This document shows positions 36,045-45,345 of a stretch of 64,000 nucleotides of DNA, one piece after another; the stretch's first letter is position 1, and each line of letters begins with the position of its first letter. Both the position numbers and the translations under genes were made by a program. The stretch comes from Falciphora oryzae. Its lineage: Eukaryota; Ascomycota; Sordariomycetes; Magnaporthales; Magnaporthaceae. The notes beneath the pieces are model-generated. The model ran no database searches, had not been told where the DNA came from, and saw only the letters and a program-made list of their open reading frames with translations. Location of the stretch: NCBI GenBank assembly GCA_000733355.1, contig JNVV01000068.1, forward strand, positions 124,001 to 188,000, written 5' to 3'.

Positions 36045-36998
36045 GCACACAAGCGCAACGTGTCTTCGTCGTCTCACCACTCGATATCGCTTCCGCGCTC
36101 GTCGCTCGTGTCCAAGATAGCGAGCAAGATCAAGGGTCACGACCAGCTACCGCCGGTGCCTCCGACGCCTTCCTTCGTCGTCGACTCCCACGCCACCGCG
36201 GAGAATGTCCGGACTCCTCCCCGTTCAACGCGGGACGGGGCCCTGCCGACACCGTTGGCGGTCCCGGCATCCTCGATGCTCACGCCCGGCCTGCTGGTCA
36301 ACACACCCGGCGCACCCACGCCTCTGGGCGCATCGTTCACGGGACCGCTCCGCGACGACGACGAACTCGAGCGCCAACTGGAGCGGGCGCTGCACGAGAT
36401 CTCAGGCGAAGCGCAGGTGCGACCGCAGGTGCGCAACGAGTCGGCCGAAATGCGCCGCGGCGGCAGCTCGGGCGGCAGCAGCGGCATGGAGAGCCTGACG
36501 GACGGCAGCAGCGCTGTCAGCAGCGGCGCCCCCGAAGACCTCGAGCAGCACACTGTCTTCCCGGGCATGGTCCCTGCGAGCTACGGCGGCTTCTCCTACA
36601 TCGGCACACCGCGCAAGGACAGCACCGTCAGCGCCCTCACGCCCATCTCGCCTCCGACCCCCGGCAGCAAGCAAGGTCTCTCAGCCATGACGCCCACGCC
36701 TATCTCGCCGCCCACGCCGGCCATGAAGCAGAACGCGTACTACCACCAGCAGCACCATGCGCAGAGGCAGCAGCGCTACAGGCAGAACCGGCCGGCGGAC
36801 CTCAACATGTCGCTGGCGAGGCCGCCGCTACCGCCGATCCCGGCTGATGAGGTGCCGGACGACGTGGTCTCCCCCGTGACTCCACCAACGAACAGCACCC
36901 GCTACTTCGATCGGGCGCACCGGCGCGGCGACTCGTCGCTCGTCACGCCGCTAGTCACCCGGGCCCCGCGGCACTTTCGCAGCTTCAGCCGGAGCTAA
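28239..36998 (+). CDS. NRPS-like megasynthetase with degenerate active sites
   Basis: One uninterrupted frame of 2,919 residues, starting at ATG 28239 (CACAATGG) just after an assembly gap. Domain order: carrier (about 20-90), C-terminal part of an adenylation domain (155-265), carrier (280-350), epimerization-like domain (365-800), condensation (855-1290), adenylation (1310-1800), carrier (1830-1915), condensation (2000-2445), carrier (2505-2575), then a low-complexity tail. Every carrier lacks the phosphopantetheine serine: LGGDQ (Gln67), LGGDD (Asp326), AGGDD (Asp1888) and LWGSL (Leu2536). The first condensation motif reads NEALCDA (991-997) instead of HHxxxDG, and the second reads SKAQYDD with Lys2150 for His. 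The adenylation P-loop is PASSKQVKG (1462-1470) and the YxTGD motif has become FKTGH. The epimerization domain keeps HHLVVDLLSW (516-525) but has Gln647 where EGHGR is expected. An intact frame this long suggests a retained non-catalytic role, which is inference. Confidence 0.9.
36012..36042 (+). repeat. (AGC)10 microsatellite inside the NRPS-like gene
   Basis: About ten AGC triplets encode a run of ten serines at the start of the low-complexity tail. Being trinucleotide, length changes keep the frame. The downstream tail also has short SPPTP-type repeats. Confidence 0.9.
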
Positions 36999-37621
36999 AG
37001 ATTCACCACGAAAAGCATAGGTGGTGTCTACCTCCATATCTACTACATATCTGATAGTTTTCTTTCCTTTGTTGTTTTTATTTTTATTTTTTTGTTTTTC
37101 TCAGGCTTGTTTGGACCGATGCCATCCATCACTGTGTATTTTTTCTTTGTTACGATTCTCTGATGTCGCTGACGATCGATGTCCCGAGTTGATCTCTTTT
37201 GTACTCATTTTTTGTGCATTCTCTGTCGATGGATTTTCTTTTTAGTTTGCGCGGCGTTGCAACATTCGGGCGGGGAATTTGGAGTTGATCTGCCATGGCA
37301 GCACCCACAGATCGGGATAGCATGGTATTATTTATTAACATATAGATACCTGGCTCACTGCTCATAGGAGCCATTGAACTGATACCTCTTGTTTGGCCAC
37401 GGTGTTGCTCTCCACATGTTTGTTGAGTGCTTGAGCGCTTCCTTGCCCGTCAGACGACCAGGGGATGTGGCGTGCGGGACTTTGTTTCCACCGGCTCGTG
37501 TTTCCGAACTGAACCCTGCGTCTTCGTGACACTTGAACCTCCACATGTGTGCAGATCCGTATGCTTGATTCGTTCGGCTATATAAAGCTAAGATGGACCC
37601 CGTCCAGCATCAAGCGCAACA
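36999..37621. other. 3' flank of the NRPS-like gene
   Basis: A T-rich stretch (37050-37110) just past the stop codon probably contains the 3' UTR and polyadenylation signals. No gene seen before the tRNA. Confidence 0.6.
37579..37587 (+). promoter_or_regulatory. TATA element upstream of tRNA-Thr
   Basis: TATATAAAG ends 34 bp before the tRNA. TATA-like sequences at this distance are common upstream of fungal tRNA genes and assist TFIIIB placement, in addition to the internal boxes. Confidence 0.5.
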
Positions 37622-37708
37622 GCCCGCTTGGCTTAGTGGTAAAGCGTATCACTAGTAGGGAAACCTCATGATATGATAAGATCGTCAGTTCGATTCTGAC
37701 AGTGGGCA
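37622..37708 (+). tRNA. tRNA-Thr (anticodon AGT) with a 15-nt intron
   Basis: The cloverleaf closes fully. The acceptor stem GCCCGCT pairs with AGTGGGC (one G-U), followed by discriminator A at 37708. The D arm is GCTT-AGTGGTA-AAGC. The anticodon stem TATCA pairs with TGATA around loop CTAGTA plus A, giving AGT at 37654-37656 (decodes ACU and, as inosine, ACC). The variable loop is AGATC and the T arm is GTCAG-TTCGATT-CTGAC. A 15-nt intron (37658-37672) sits at the canonical position after base 37. The internal A and B boxes are intact, and a TTTT terminator follows at 37714. CCA is not encoded, as in eukaryotes. Confidence 0.94.
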
Positions 37709-38738
37709 TTCACTTTTGCTGGCAGCGCCTTGTGGCTGTCCCGGCGATATATACATACACTAATTCCCATCCCCTTTTTTCTTATTTCCATCTGCCAGGT
37801 TGACCACTTCTTTGGCCTGGGCTTATTTCCCGCTACGATCTCCCAATCCAACCAGTGCTTGGCAACACCGAAGAAGCCTGCGTTCTGGAACCTCGCCCTG
37901 AATGCTGCCTCTCATGGATAGGTTTCTTTTTAACATGTGGCATCTTCTCTCAGCTCCGGGGGTCTTCCCGGCCGTTTGGCTCCACAGCGAGGGCTCGTCC
38001 AGTGGGCCGCCACCTTCGGCCCCTACGTTGTGCATCCGCCGATACCAGACCAGTGAACGCTTCCGTCCGTCCCTCTCGATAGGCCTGTCCATCCCCTTTT
38101 GACGGTGAAGGAAGGGTTCGTGGCCGGGTATGGATCACCGCCAGCAATCTCTCTTCACGTGTGTGATTGCCTCGGTACCCAAGTATCCTCGAGGCACCTA
38201 GTGTCCATTCCGTAGCCGTCCAAATCTCTCTGGCCCACGAGTCAGAGCGTCCCAAGAGTCCAGACGGCCCATCAATGGGAGCAGTAGGTGGATGGCGTCG
38301 ATGGCGGGCCAAGAAAGCGCCTGCTGCGCAAATCCGTTGAGCTTCGCTGGCCCAGAAGCGGGCTCCTGTCGGTTTCTGAATTTCCCCCTTTCCGTAGCTA
38401 GGTGGCCCAGACCTGGCGCCCAATCTGCTCATTTCCCGCCACTCCACCCCCCAGCCATTCCCCCAACCCCCGCTCCTCACATTGATAGCTCCTGAGAATG
38501 GGAAACTGCCACCGGTGTGCGATTGCAATTGGCATTTGGCGGTGTGCGAGGGACCCTGGATTGTGTGGGCTGTGTGGAATTTTGCCCACCCAAGACGCAT
38601 TCTCTATTTTTTCTCGGGTTTTGCCAACCCGTGGCAAAACATATCCCTCCTTCTTCCCTCCATGCGAAGAAGCTGCGGACTCTTGCTGCAGTAGCTCCAA
38701 TTCGCTCTGCCGTTCTTTGCAAGAGAAGCCTGCAAACC
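37709..38738. other. intergenic region upstream of the methyltransferase
   Basis: About 1 kb containing the tRNA 3' flank and the promoter and leader of the methyltransferase gene. No credible coding region or repeat was seen. Confidence 0.6.
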
Positions 38739-40501
38739 ATGGCTCCCCTCACGGAAAAGGACGTCGACTTCCCGCCGACGCCTCCGCAGGCGAAGTCGAC
38801 CATCGAGTCGCTGGGCGACGGGGTTGGCGTCAAGATCACCACTGTAAGTGAGGGACGAGGCCGCTGTCACGGGCTGTGCTGTAGACTAACGCCCTCTCCC
38901 CAAAAACACGCAGTCTCCTACCATCTACAACCCGCCTCTGCCCGCCGACGGCCCCGGAGCGGCCGACTTCTCCAATGGCCTGCTCATCTCGCTGCTCGTC
39001 GGCGCCCCGACCTTCCTCGCCTGGAAGCTCGGCGGCGGCCTCAAGACCACCATCTTCTTCTTCCTCCTCACCGCGATCCCCATCCTGATCGCCTTCTGGA
39101 CCTTCACGTCCAGCTTCAGCCCGCGCGTCAACGACAAGGTCAAGCTGCCCGGTCGCCCCCTCGACTTCTACCTGACCTTCAAGAACCCCGCCGACAAGGC
39201 CCGCTACGGCGCCCGCGGCGCCAAGATCGCCCAGGAGACCTTCCAGGAGATGTACTTCAACGGCGACGTCGACGTCAACGGCGACATGCTCGAGGTCCTC
39301 GAGTACCGCCACGACTGGACCACCTTCAACTTCACCGTCAACACCTTCAAGTTCCTCTTCTTCACCTTCTTCCCCGACGTGCTCTTCCACACCCGCGCCC
39401 AGGACGAGGACCAGGTCCGCGACACGTACGACCGCGGCAACGACTTCTACGCCTGGTTCCTGGGCCCCCGCATGATCTACACCTCGGGCATCATCTCGGA
39501 CCCCACCCGCGAGGAGACGCTGGAGGAGCTGCAGGACAACAAGCTGTCGGTCGTCATGGAGAAGATCGGCCTCAAGGAGGGCGACCGCCTGCTCGACATT
39601 GGCTGCGGCTGGGGCACCCTCACCCGCTTCGCCTCGGTCAACTACGGCGCCAAGGTCACTGGTGTCACTCTGGCCCGCGAGCAGGTCGCTTGGGGTAACG
39701 CCGGCCTCCGCGCCGCCGGTGTGCCCGAGGAGCAGAGCAGGCTGCTGTGCTGCGACTACCGCGACATCCCCAACGCCGAGAAGTTCGACAAGATCACCGC
39801 CCTCGAGATGGCCGAGCACGTCGGCGTCCGCCGCATGGTCACCTTCTGGCGCCAGGTCTCGGACCACCTCGTCGACGACGGTGTGCTCTACGTCCAGGTT
39901 TCCGGTCTGCGCAAGGCTTGGCAGTACGAGGACTTCATCTGGGGTCTGTTCATGAACAAGTACATCTTCCCCGGTGCCGACGCGTCCACGCCCCTGGGCC
40001 CCTACGTCGACCAGCTTGAGGCCGCCGGGTTCGAGATCAAGAGGTAAGCAGAGCCACTCTGGCAGTTATCCGCTGCCGCCGAGGTGTAGGTGGCTCGAAT
40101 CCCGATGCTAACAAACTGTCCAACTTAGCGTTGACACTGTTGGTGTCCACTACTCTGCCACTCTCTGGAGATGGTACCGTAACTGGCTCGGCAACAAGGA
40201 CAAGGTCAAGGCCAAGTACGGCGACAAGTGGTACAGGGTAAGATTTCCCTCCGCTTGAATAGCTTCTTGGGACAACCAAGGACACGGTTACTAATAGAAT
40301 TCATAGATTTGGGAGTACTTCCTTGCCTCGTCCGTCATTGCCTCCCGCCAGGGCAGCGCCACCTGCTTCCAGATCGTCTGCGTCAAGAACATCAACTCGA
40401 CTCACCGCATTGAGGGCGTTAACACGCAGTTTGGCCTCTCTGGCGCGCTCGCTGCCGCCAAGGCCGTTGGAAAGTCGGTCCTGCCGCCCTTCAAGAAGTA
40501 A
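38739..40501 (+). CDS. sphingolipid C9-methyltransferase
   Basis: Four exons (38739-38843, 38914-40043, 40129-40237, 40307-40501) encode 512 residues. Introns are 70, 85 and 69 nt with CTAAC-type branch sites. The protein has a short cytosolic N terminus, two transmembrane helices (about residues 58-76 and 83-105) and a cyclopropane-fatty-acid-synthase-type SAM methyltransferase domain. SAM motif I is LDIGCGWG (262-269), preceded by the family motif TYDRGNDFYAWFLGPRMIYT, and EMAEHVGVR follows. The enzyme adds the C9 methyl branch to the sphingoid base of fungal glucosylceramides at the endoplasmic reticulum, a modification important for hyphal growth and virulence in several fungi. Length and topology match the family. 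The neighbouring tRNA and BAHD gene are not functionally related as far as I can see. Confidence 0.95.
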
Positions 40502-41546
40502 ACAATCACGTGGCGTGGCATTCTTGCTTGTCCAAAGCGCCGTCCGAGCCGGGCCGAGCTTCTCCAGGTCGCGAAGCTCGGCTCCTCCGGCGCAATGCTG
40601 TACGCTCATCTCGCGTCGAGATTCGCGAGCGATCTAGCCGACGGCCTCACTGGGTGGGACGCCGCGGTAGCAAGGAGTGCTGGCAGTAATGTATACACAT
40701 AGAGTCGTAACGATGGCCCTCCTCGCCTTAGAGAGGAGGGCGAGGATTAATTGAGTGGGAGGCGCAGGGATCTGCGCTGAAAGATGAACAATTGTGCCCA
40801 ACGAGACCCTTGTTGGCCTCTGACTCGATGTGTTTGGAGGCGGCATCTACTCCAACCGCCCTGCAAACGTGACTAGCGAGACAGCTCAGTTGTGGTTCCC
40901 ACCAACAGGGGACGGCAGCTAGACATGAATAGCATCCATCCCGTATGCTTGCCACCATACTTGGAGCGCACAGTGAAACAGGTGATGCCGAGGCGGGATA
41001 TTCAATTTGGAGTCTGTCCAGCTATGGAGGTCTTCCTACCATAGCTACTCCGCGAGTTTTCCTCGTCGGGACCTCGTTCCGCCCCAAATCCCGTGTGGAG
41101 GGGCAATGCCACGCCCGAGGCATAAGGGGAGGCAGGGCACGAAGTCAAATCAAGGGGACTCAAGTCCACGCCTCTCACTTTCGAGGGTCACTGCATATGG
41201 CCTTCTACTCTGCGTCACTGAGATGAGGACGATAAGAGTGTCAGTGTCACACAGTTTTTTTTTTTTTTTTTTTTTTTTTACAGTCAGTATTTGACAGCTG
41301 TCTAAGGCTATAAAGACCGACATAGTCCCGGGTATTATACATGTGTCGACTAAAATCAGAAAATTTCTTTGCCCCATGGCAAAGAGTACCTTTTTATACG
41401 CCCATGCGCCTTGCTTGCTAGTAAGAAAGCCCCAGGTCGAAAAGAAACACCAGAACCCCCAGATCCCGGTCTTATACTGTCGTATCCCGAAAAGAAAACA
41501 CAAGCCTAAAGGTAGAGAATAGATCACAAACGACCCTTCAGGGGCG
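40502..41546. other. intergenic region between convergent genes
   Basis: About 1 kb between the convergent methyltransferase and acyltransferase genes. It includes a 25-nt poly(T) tract at 41255-41279 (an A tract on the acyltransferase strand, beyond its stop). No gene seen. Confidence 0.6.
41255..41279 (+). repeat. 25-nt poly(T) tract
   Basis: Uninterrupted run of 25 T, 268 bp downstream of the stop of the minus-strand acyltransferase gene. The flanks ACAG...ACAG are only four bases and do not prove insertion. Confidence 0.95.
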
Positions 41547-43469
41547 CTACTCCGCCCAGCCACTCGCCCAGCGGCCAAGCTCGTCCGCGCCGCAGAGGAC
41601 CTCCATGTCCTCCTCGCGCAGCGCGAGGAGCACGTCCCAGGGCTCCTGGTCGCCCTTGGTGCCGCCGCGGCGCTGCATGACGTTCATGGAGCCGTCGGCG
41701 GCGGACCACGTCTTGCGCACAAACTCGGCCCTGCCGTCGCCGGCCGCGCCGGGGATGCCAAAGTCGACGTCGGCGCCCATGTGCGCCCACACACTGCAGC
41801 CCAGGCCGGCCCGGCCCGGCTGGAGGGCCCGGTCGTGCGCCGCGCCGAGCACCGCGTGGGCCTCGTCGCCGTCCGCGCTGGAGAGCAGCTGCACGGCCCG
41901 GACGATGCGCTCTTGCATGTGGCCAGGGTCGCCGGCGGCCGTGGCGGTGAAGGCGGGCCGGCCCGTCCGGAGGGCCCAGCTGCGCGCCGCGGCGAGCGCC
42001 GCGTTGACCTCGTTGCTGCCTGAGCGGGAGAGCAGCAGCAGCTTGGCCAGGGCGATGCGCTTCGAGATGTAGTCGGCGTCGGCGGGGGCCAAGGTGGGGA
42101 TGGCGGCTGCTGCGCGGAGTCCCGACTGGAGAGGAGGGGCCCGGCTGTGCGCCGCCGCCGACCCGACGAGCACTGCGTGGCCCTCGTCGTCGCCACCACT
42201 GTCAGAGGCTAGTAGACGCCGAGCTAGGGCGATGCGCTTGGGCATGTAGTCGGCGTCGGCGGCGGCGGCGGCGATGGCGGCGCGGATCCGGCGCGCCTGG
42301 GCCAGGACCGCGGGGACGGCATCCTTGGGGACCGCTGCTGCTGCTGCGTCGCCGTCGTTGTCCTCGTCGTCGCCGAGCGCGATCAGGCGCCGCACGCTCG
42401 CGCCGCTGTCTGAAACCATGACCGGCGCCCACATGTTGCCCCACGAGCCCCTGCTGCGGCGCGGCGCCACGCGGTCGCGGAAGTCGCCCGCCGTCGAGAA
42501 GGCCGCCGTCTCGTCCGGGTCGATCCTGCGCGCGCCGCCCCGCAGCAGGCCGGCCTTGTATCGGGCGCGGCACACGTGCACCTGCACGAGGGCGCACAGG
42601 ATGTCGACCATGCTGAGGAAGCCGCCGTGGGGCTGCTGCTCGAGGGCCAGGTCGTGCAGGGCTTTCAGCTTGGCGTGCTCGAAGCGGAAGATGCGGCAGA
42701 CGGCCTTGTCCGGCCTGCGGTTGGCCTCGGTGCTCGGCTCGCCGCCAAAGTCGTACTCGGGGAACCCGTCGAGGCGGACGGCGTGCTGCTCCGTCTCGTC
42801 CAGGCTCGGGATCTTGCTCAGCTCGGCCTCGTAGTTGTCGCTCTCCTCGAGAGCCTCGTCGCCGCTGCCGCCGGCAAAGTAGTTCAGGAAGGTGCGTATG
42901 AAGCCGCCATCGAGGATGCCGTGGTGGAAGGCGAAGCAGACGAAGAGCCCGCCGCCGCCCGCCAGCTCGGTCGCCTTGAGCGTAACGGGCGGGTACGAGG
43001 CGCCCGGCCGCGGGTGCTGCGGCGACAGCGAGAAGACGTCCTTGTCCATGGCCGACGGGGGCATGCCCCGCGCGGCTAGGGCGTCGTAGGAGACGACCTC
43101 GCCCTTGATCAGCGCCTTCTCGAGAGTGTTGTAGAGGAATATATCCGGGCGGAGTCGCGGGTCCATGGCGGATTCGTCGTCCGGGTCGAAGATGAGCTCG
43201 AGGCTGCCGCGCGGGTTGGTCTTGGCCTTGATGATGTTGTCCCTGTCTGCTGCCGTATTGGCTGGGCGGAGCTGGCCAGCGAGGAAGGGCCAGCGGCGGA
43301 GGGCGTGGCGGAAGCGCGTCTCGAGGTGCTTGCGGGCGTTGGTGGGGTTGTAGGTGGCCCGCAGCTTGAAGGTGAAGACGAGCCGGACGTAGATGCGCGG
43401 CGCAACCTGGTCGAGAAAGGTGAGAGGTAGCATCCTCGCGCCATTGACGGCGGACGCCGTGCCGTCCAT
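41547..43469 (-). CDS. BAHD acyltransferase, trichothecene 3-O-acetyltransferase-like
   Basis: A single exon of 640 residues. The catalytic motif is His183-Gly-Ile-Leu-Asp187-Gly in FHHGILDGG, and the C-terminal structural motif is DFGIP (569-573), the family's DFGWG equivalent, followed by FVRKTWSAADGSMNV and LALREEDMEVL. This architecture matches the TRI101-like branch of HxxxD acyl-CoA-dependent transferases, which acetylate hydroxyl groups of secondary metabolites. The acceptor here is unknown. The protein is about 150 residues longer than usual because a helical segment between the two motifs is present three times: DADYMPKRIALA from residue 405, DADYISKRIALA from 464 and DPGHMQERIVRA from 514. 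No signal peptide, so probably cytosolic. It could serve the nearby oxygenase and A-T-R genes or act alone in detoxification. Confidence 0.9.
   Translation of the reverse strand: MDGTASAVNGARMLPLTFLDQVAPRIYVRLVFTFKLRATYNPTNARKHLETRFRHALRRWPFLAGQLRPANTAADRDNIIKAKTNPRGSLELIFDPDDESAMDPRLRPDIFLYNTLEKALIKGEVVSYDALAARGMPPSAMDKDVFSLSPQHPRPGASYPPVTLKATELAGGGGLFVCFAFHHGILDGGFIRTFLNYFAGGSGDEALEESDNYEAELSKIPSLDETEQHAVRLDGFPEYDFGGEPSTEANRRPDKAVCRIFRFEHAKLKALHDLALEQQPHGGFLSMVDILCALVQVHVCRARYKAGLLRGGARRIDPDETAAFSTAGDFRDRVAPRRSRGSWGNMWAPVMVSDSGASVRRLIALGDDEDNDGDAAAAAVPKDAVPAVLAQARRIRAAIAAAAADADYMPKRIALARRLLASDSGGDDEGHAVLVGSAAAHSRAPPLQSGLRAAAAIPTLAPADADYISKRIALAKLLLLSRSGSNEVNAALAAARSWALRTGRPAFTATAAGDPGHMQERIVRAVQLLSSADGDEAHAVLGAAHDRALQPGRAGLGCSVWAHMGADVDFGIPGAAGDGRAEFVRKTWSAADGSMNVMQRRGGTKGDQEPWDVLLALREEDMEVLCGADELGRWASGWAE
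41805..42257 (-). repeat. triplicated internal segment in the acyltransferase gene
   Basis: Three tandem, diverged copies of a roughly 130-177-bp unit encode residues about 405-463, 464-513 and 514-555. Each begins with a D(A/P)(D/G)(Y/H)xxxRI signature followed by (A/V)xxLL and an Ala/Arg-rich stretch. Copies differ at many positions, so the duplication is not recent. The frame is kept throughout. Confidence 0.8.
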
Positions 43470-45345
43470 GATGGAGGACGGAGGGTGTGTTGTGAAGGGT
43501 ATAGATAGTTATGGGTCTGAGGCGGGGATCCTCTCAAGTCTGGGCCAGCCCGAGGGCCGCCTGCGGGGTCGCAAGGAGGAGGAAGGCAAGTGCAGTTGCT
43601 TTCGAGTGTTCACCTGGGGTTTTTGGCTTGTGCTTGTCAGGAACGAAATTCTCTGCCGTTCCTGAGAGCCTGGTTCTAGCAACCGGAGGTGCGGCTCCGG
43701 TGTGCAGGCTGAGGCTCCTGTGAAAACTTGCTGCTAGATATGGTCAAAGTGCTAGGGATTAGCACTCCACGTATCTTAGACCGCCACTGGGCGTATATAT
43801 CTCTCATCACAGCATACACTTGGCCCTCACCTTCCCTTGTATCAACGGTGACCCACATTGATACAAACATGTTGACTTCAATGTCTTCTTAAAGACCATG
43901 CTTTTGTTCTCGGGCACCTTACTACCGCTCCGCATTGAAAGAGGCTTGAAAGAGTAGGTAAGAGAATCGAGGTTCCTGACCACAGTCTTTGTTTTGATGG
44001 CTTTGTGACTGGTAATAAATGCCCTGACAATCGAGCCCCTGGCCAATAACGGAAGAGGCAAAATTCATTTGGACCCCTGTCCGTAATAATGTAGTAAAAC
44101 TATGCGTCCCGGCAGCCTCCTTTCGCCTCGACGTCCCTCGCAACCCGACCTTGGGGGTTTCACCATCATTTCAACTCTCCCGGCGTGGGCCCAAACGCCT
44201 AAGGTGAAAGGTGAAGAAGCAACAAGGTGGAGCTTGCGTGCAGAGTTCGCTGTTCAAAGTTCTAGTCTAAACCGTTCTAGGACATGCCGGCTTCCGGCCC
44301 AACCGAGTTCGTTTGCGATGCTGCCCGATGACGAACAACGTCAGGTGAGGATGTCAGATGCTTGGGCATAACGTAAAATATTTCAAGGGGAGAAAAGAAT
44401 TGTGCTTGTGCTGACTGCAGACACTGACGGTTAGTGTGAAGCTAATTAGAGAATGTTATTTTTGCAGCGGAAACCCCGGGATTTCGGTCCTCCAGTTCAC
44501 ACAGACTTCTGGATGTCTCGAGGCCTACTAACTCGGTGATGGGAAAGGATACACCACGAACTTGCCCGAAGCCATGTGGGCCAAGCCTTAGCAGTGGTCG
44601 TGGTCGCTGTCCATGAGAAGCCACAGTCGGCCTTGTGGCCCTTCCTTTTCCATCCGTGAGCTTGGCACACCTGACCATTGAAGGGCTACAATTTCCTTAT
44701 CTTACTTTAAAGCTAACAAAAAGATATATATTAACGTTAAATTTCAAAGCATTTACTCGATTGCCTAAACTTTTGGTATTCGGTGCACCTCCTCAGCGAG
44801 GATTCGTTATTTCCAGGCCGCAGCCTTGACATTTCTTCTTTCCCTTACGGCTTGGCAGGACCGTATGCTCTTGAACTCGGACACTCAGCGCCATTTCGTT
44901 AGCCAACTTCGAGTTCCGGCGTCGTCTGAGGTGAAAGAGGGATGAGGTCTCGTTGAATACCACGGAAGATCTAAAGATATTTGCGGTGGGCGAGTGTTTT
45001 TGTAACATGCCAGATAACAAAAAAGTCTTTGTTTCCCCCTTGCTCTTTCTGGTGGTCGTTGGTTATTGCATGGGCACAGTGTTTGTTGTCTCGGTGAGTC
45101 TTTAATGGTACAATGCCGTTAGCAGAATGAATAATATTGAATTGAAGGGTTTTTACACTAGGGCCCACTTTATCGGCCGATATGAACACGACGTCGAGCA
45201 TCATGATGGCGTCAGCTTCAGCATTCATTTCTCGACATATGAACTGGCACGGCTTTCACACATGCATGCTTGCTCCTTTCACCACCATATGTCCATTTTT
45301 TCTGGAAAGAACAGGTCAAGTACTTTTCGAATCCATTGAAACCAA
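43470..45345. other. intergenic region between divergent genes
   Basis: About 1.9 kb separate the divergent acyltransferase (minus) and dioxygenase (plus) starts. It is AT-richer than the rest of the window, most clearly at 44695-44790 where ATATATATTAACGTTAA occurs. No gene is recognisable. The AT-rich patch may be promoter DNA or a decayed repeat. Confidence 0.6.

Noticed and set aside
28239..36998. Siderophore synthetase of the NPS6/SidD type
   Set aside because: Those enzymes can contain a degenerate adenylation domain, but they have no epimerization domain and keep their carrier serines. Here all carriers have lost it.
38836..39867. 343-codon minus-strand frame opposite the methyltransferase
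   Set aside because: It is a shadow of the GC3-rich methyltransferase coding strand, Val/Glu/Gly-rich with no family match.
44695..44790. RIP-mutated transposon fragment
   Set aside because: The patch is AT-rich but only about 100 bp long, has no coding remnant and no second copy in the window to compare.
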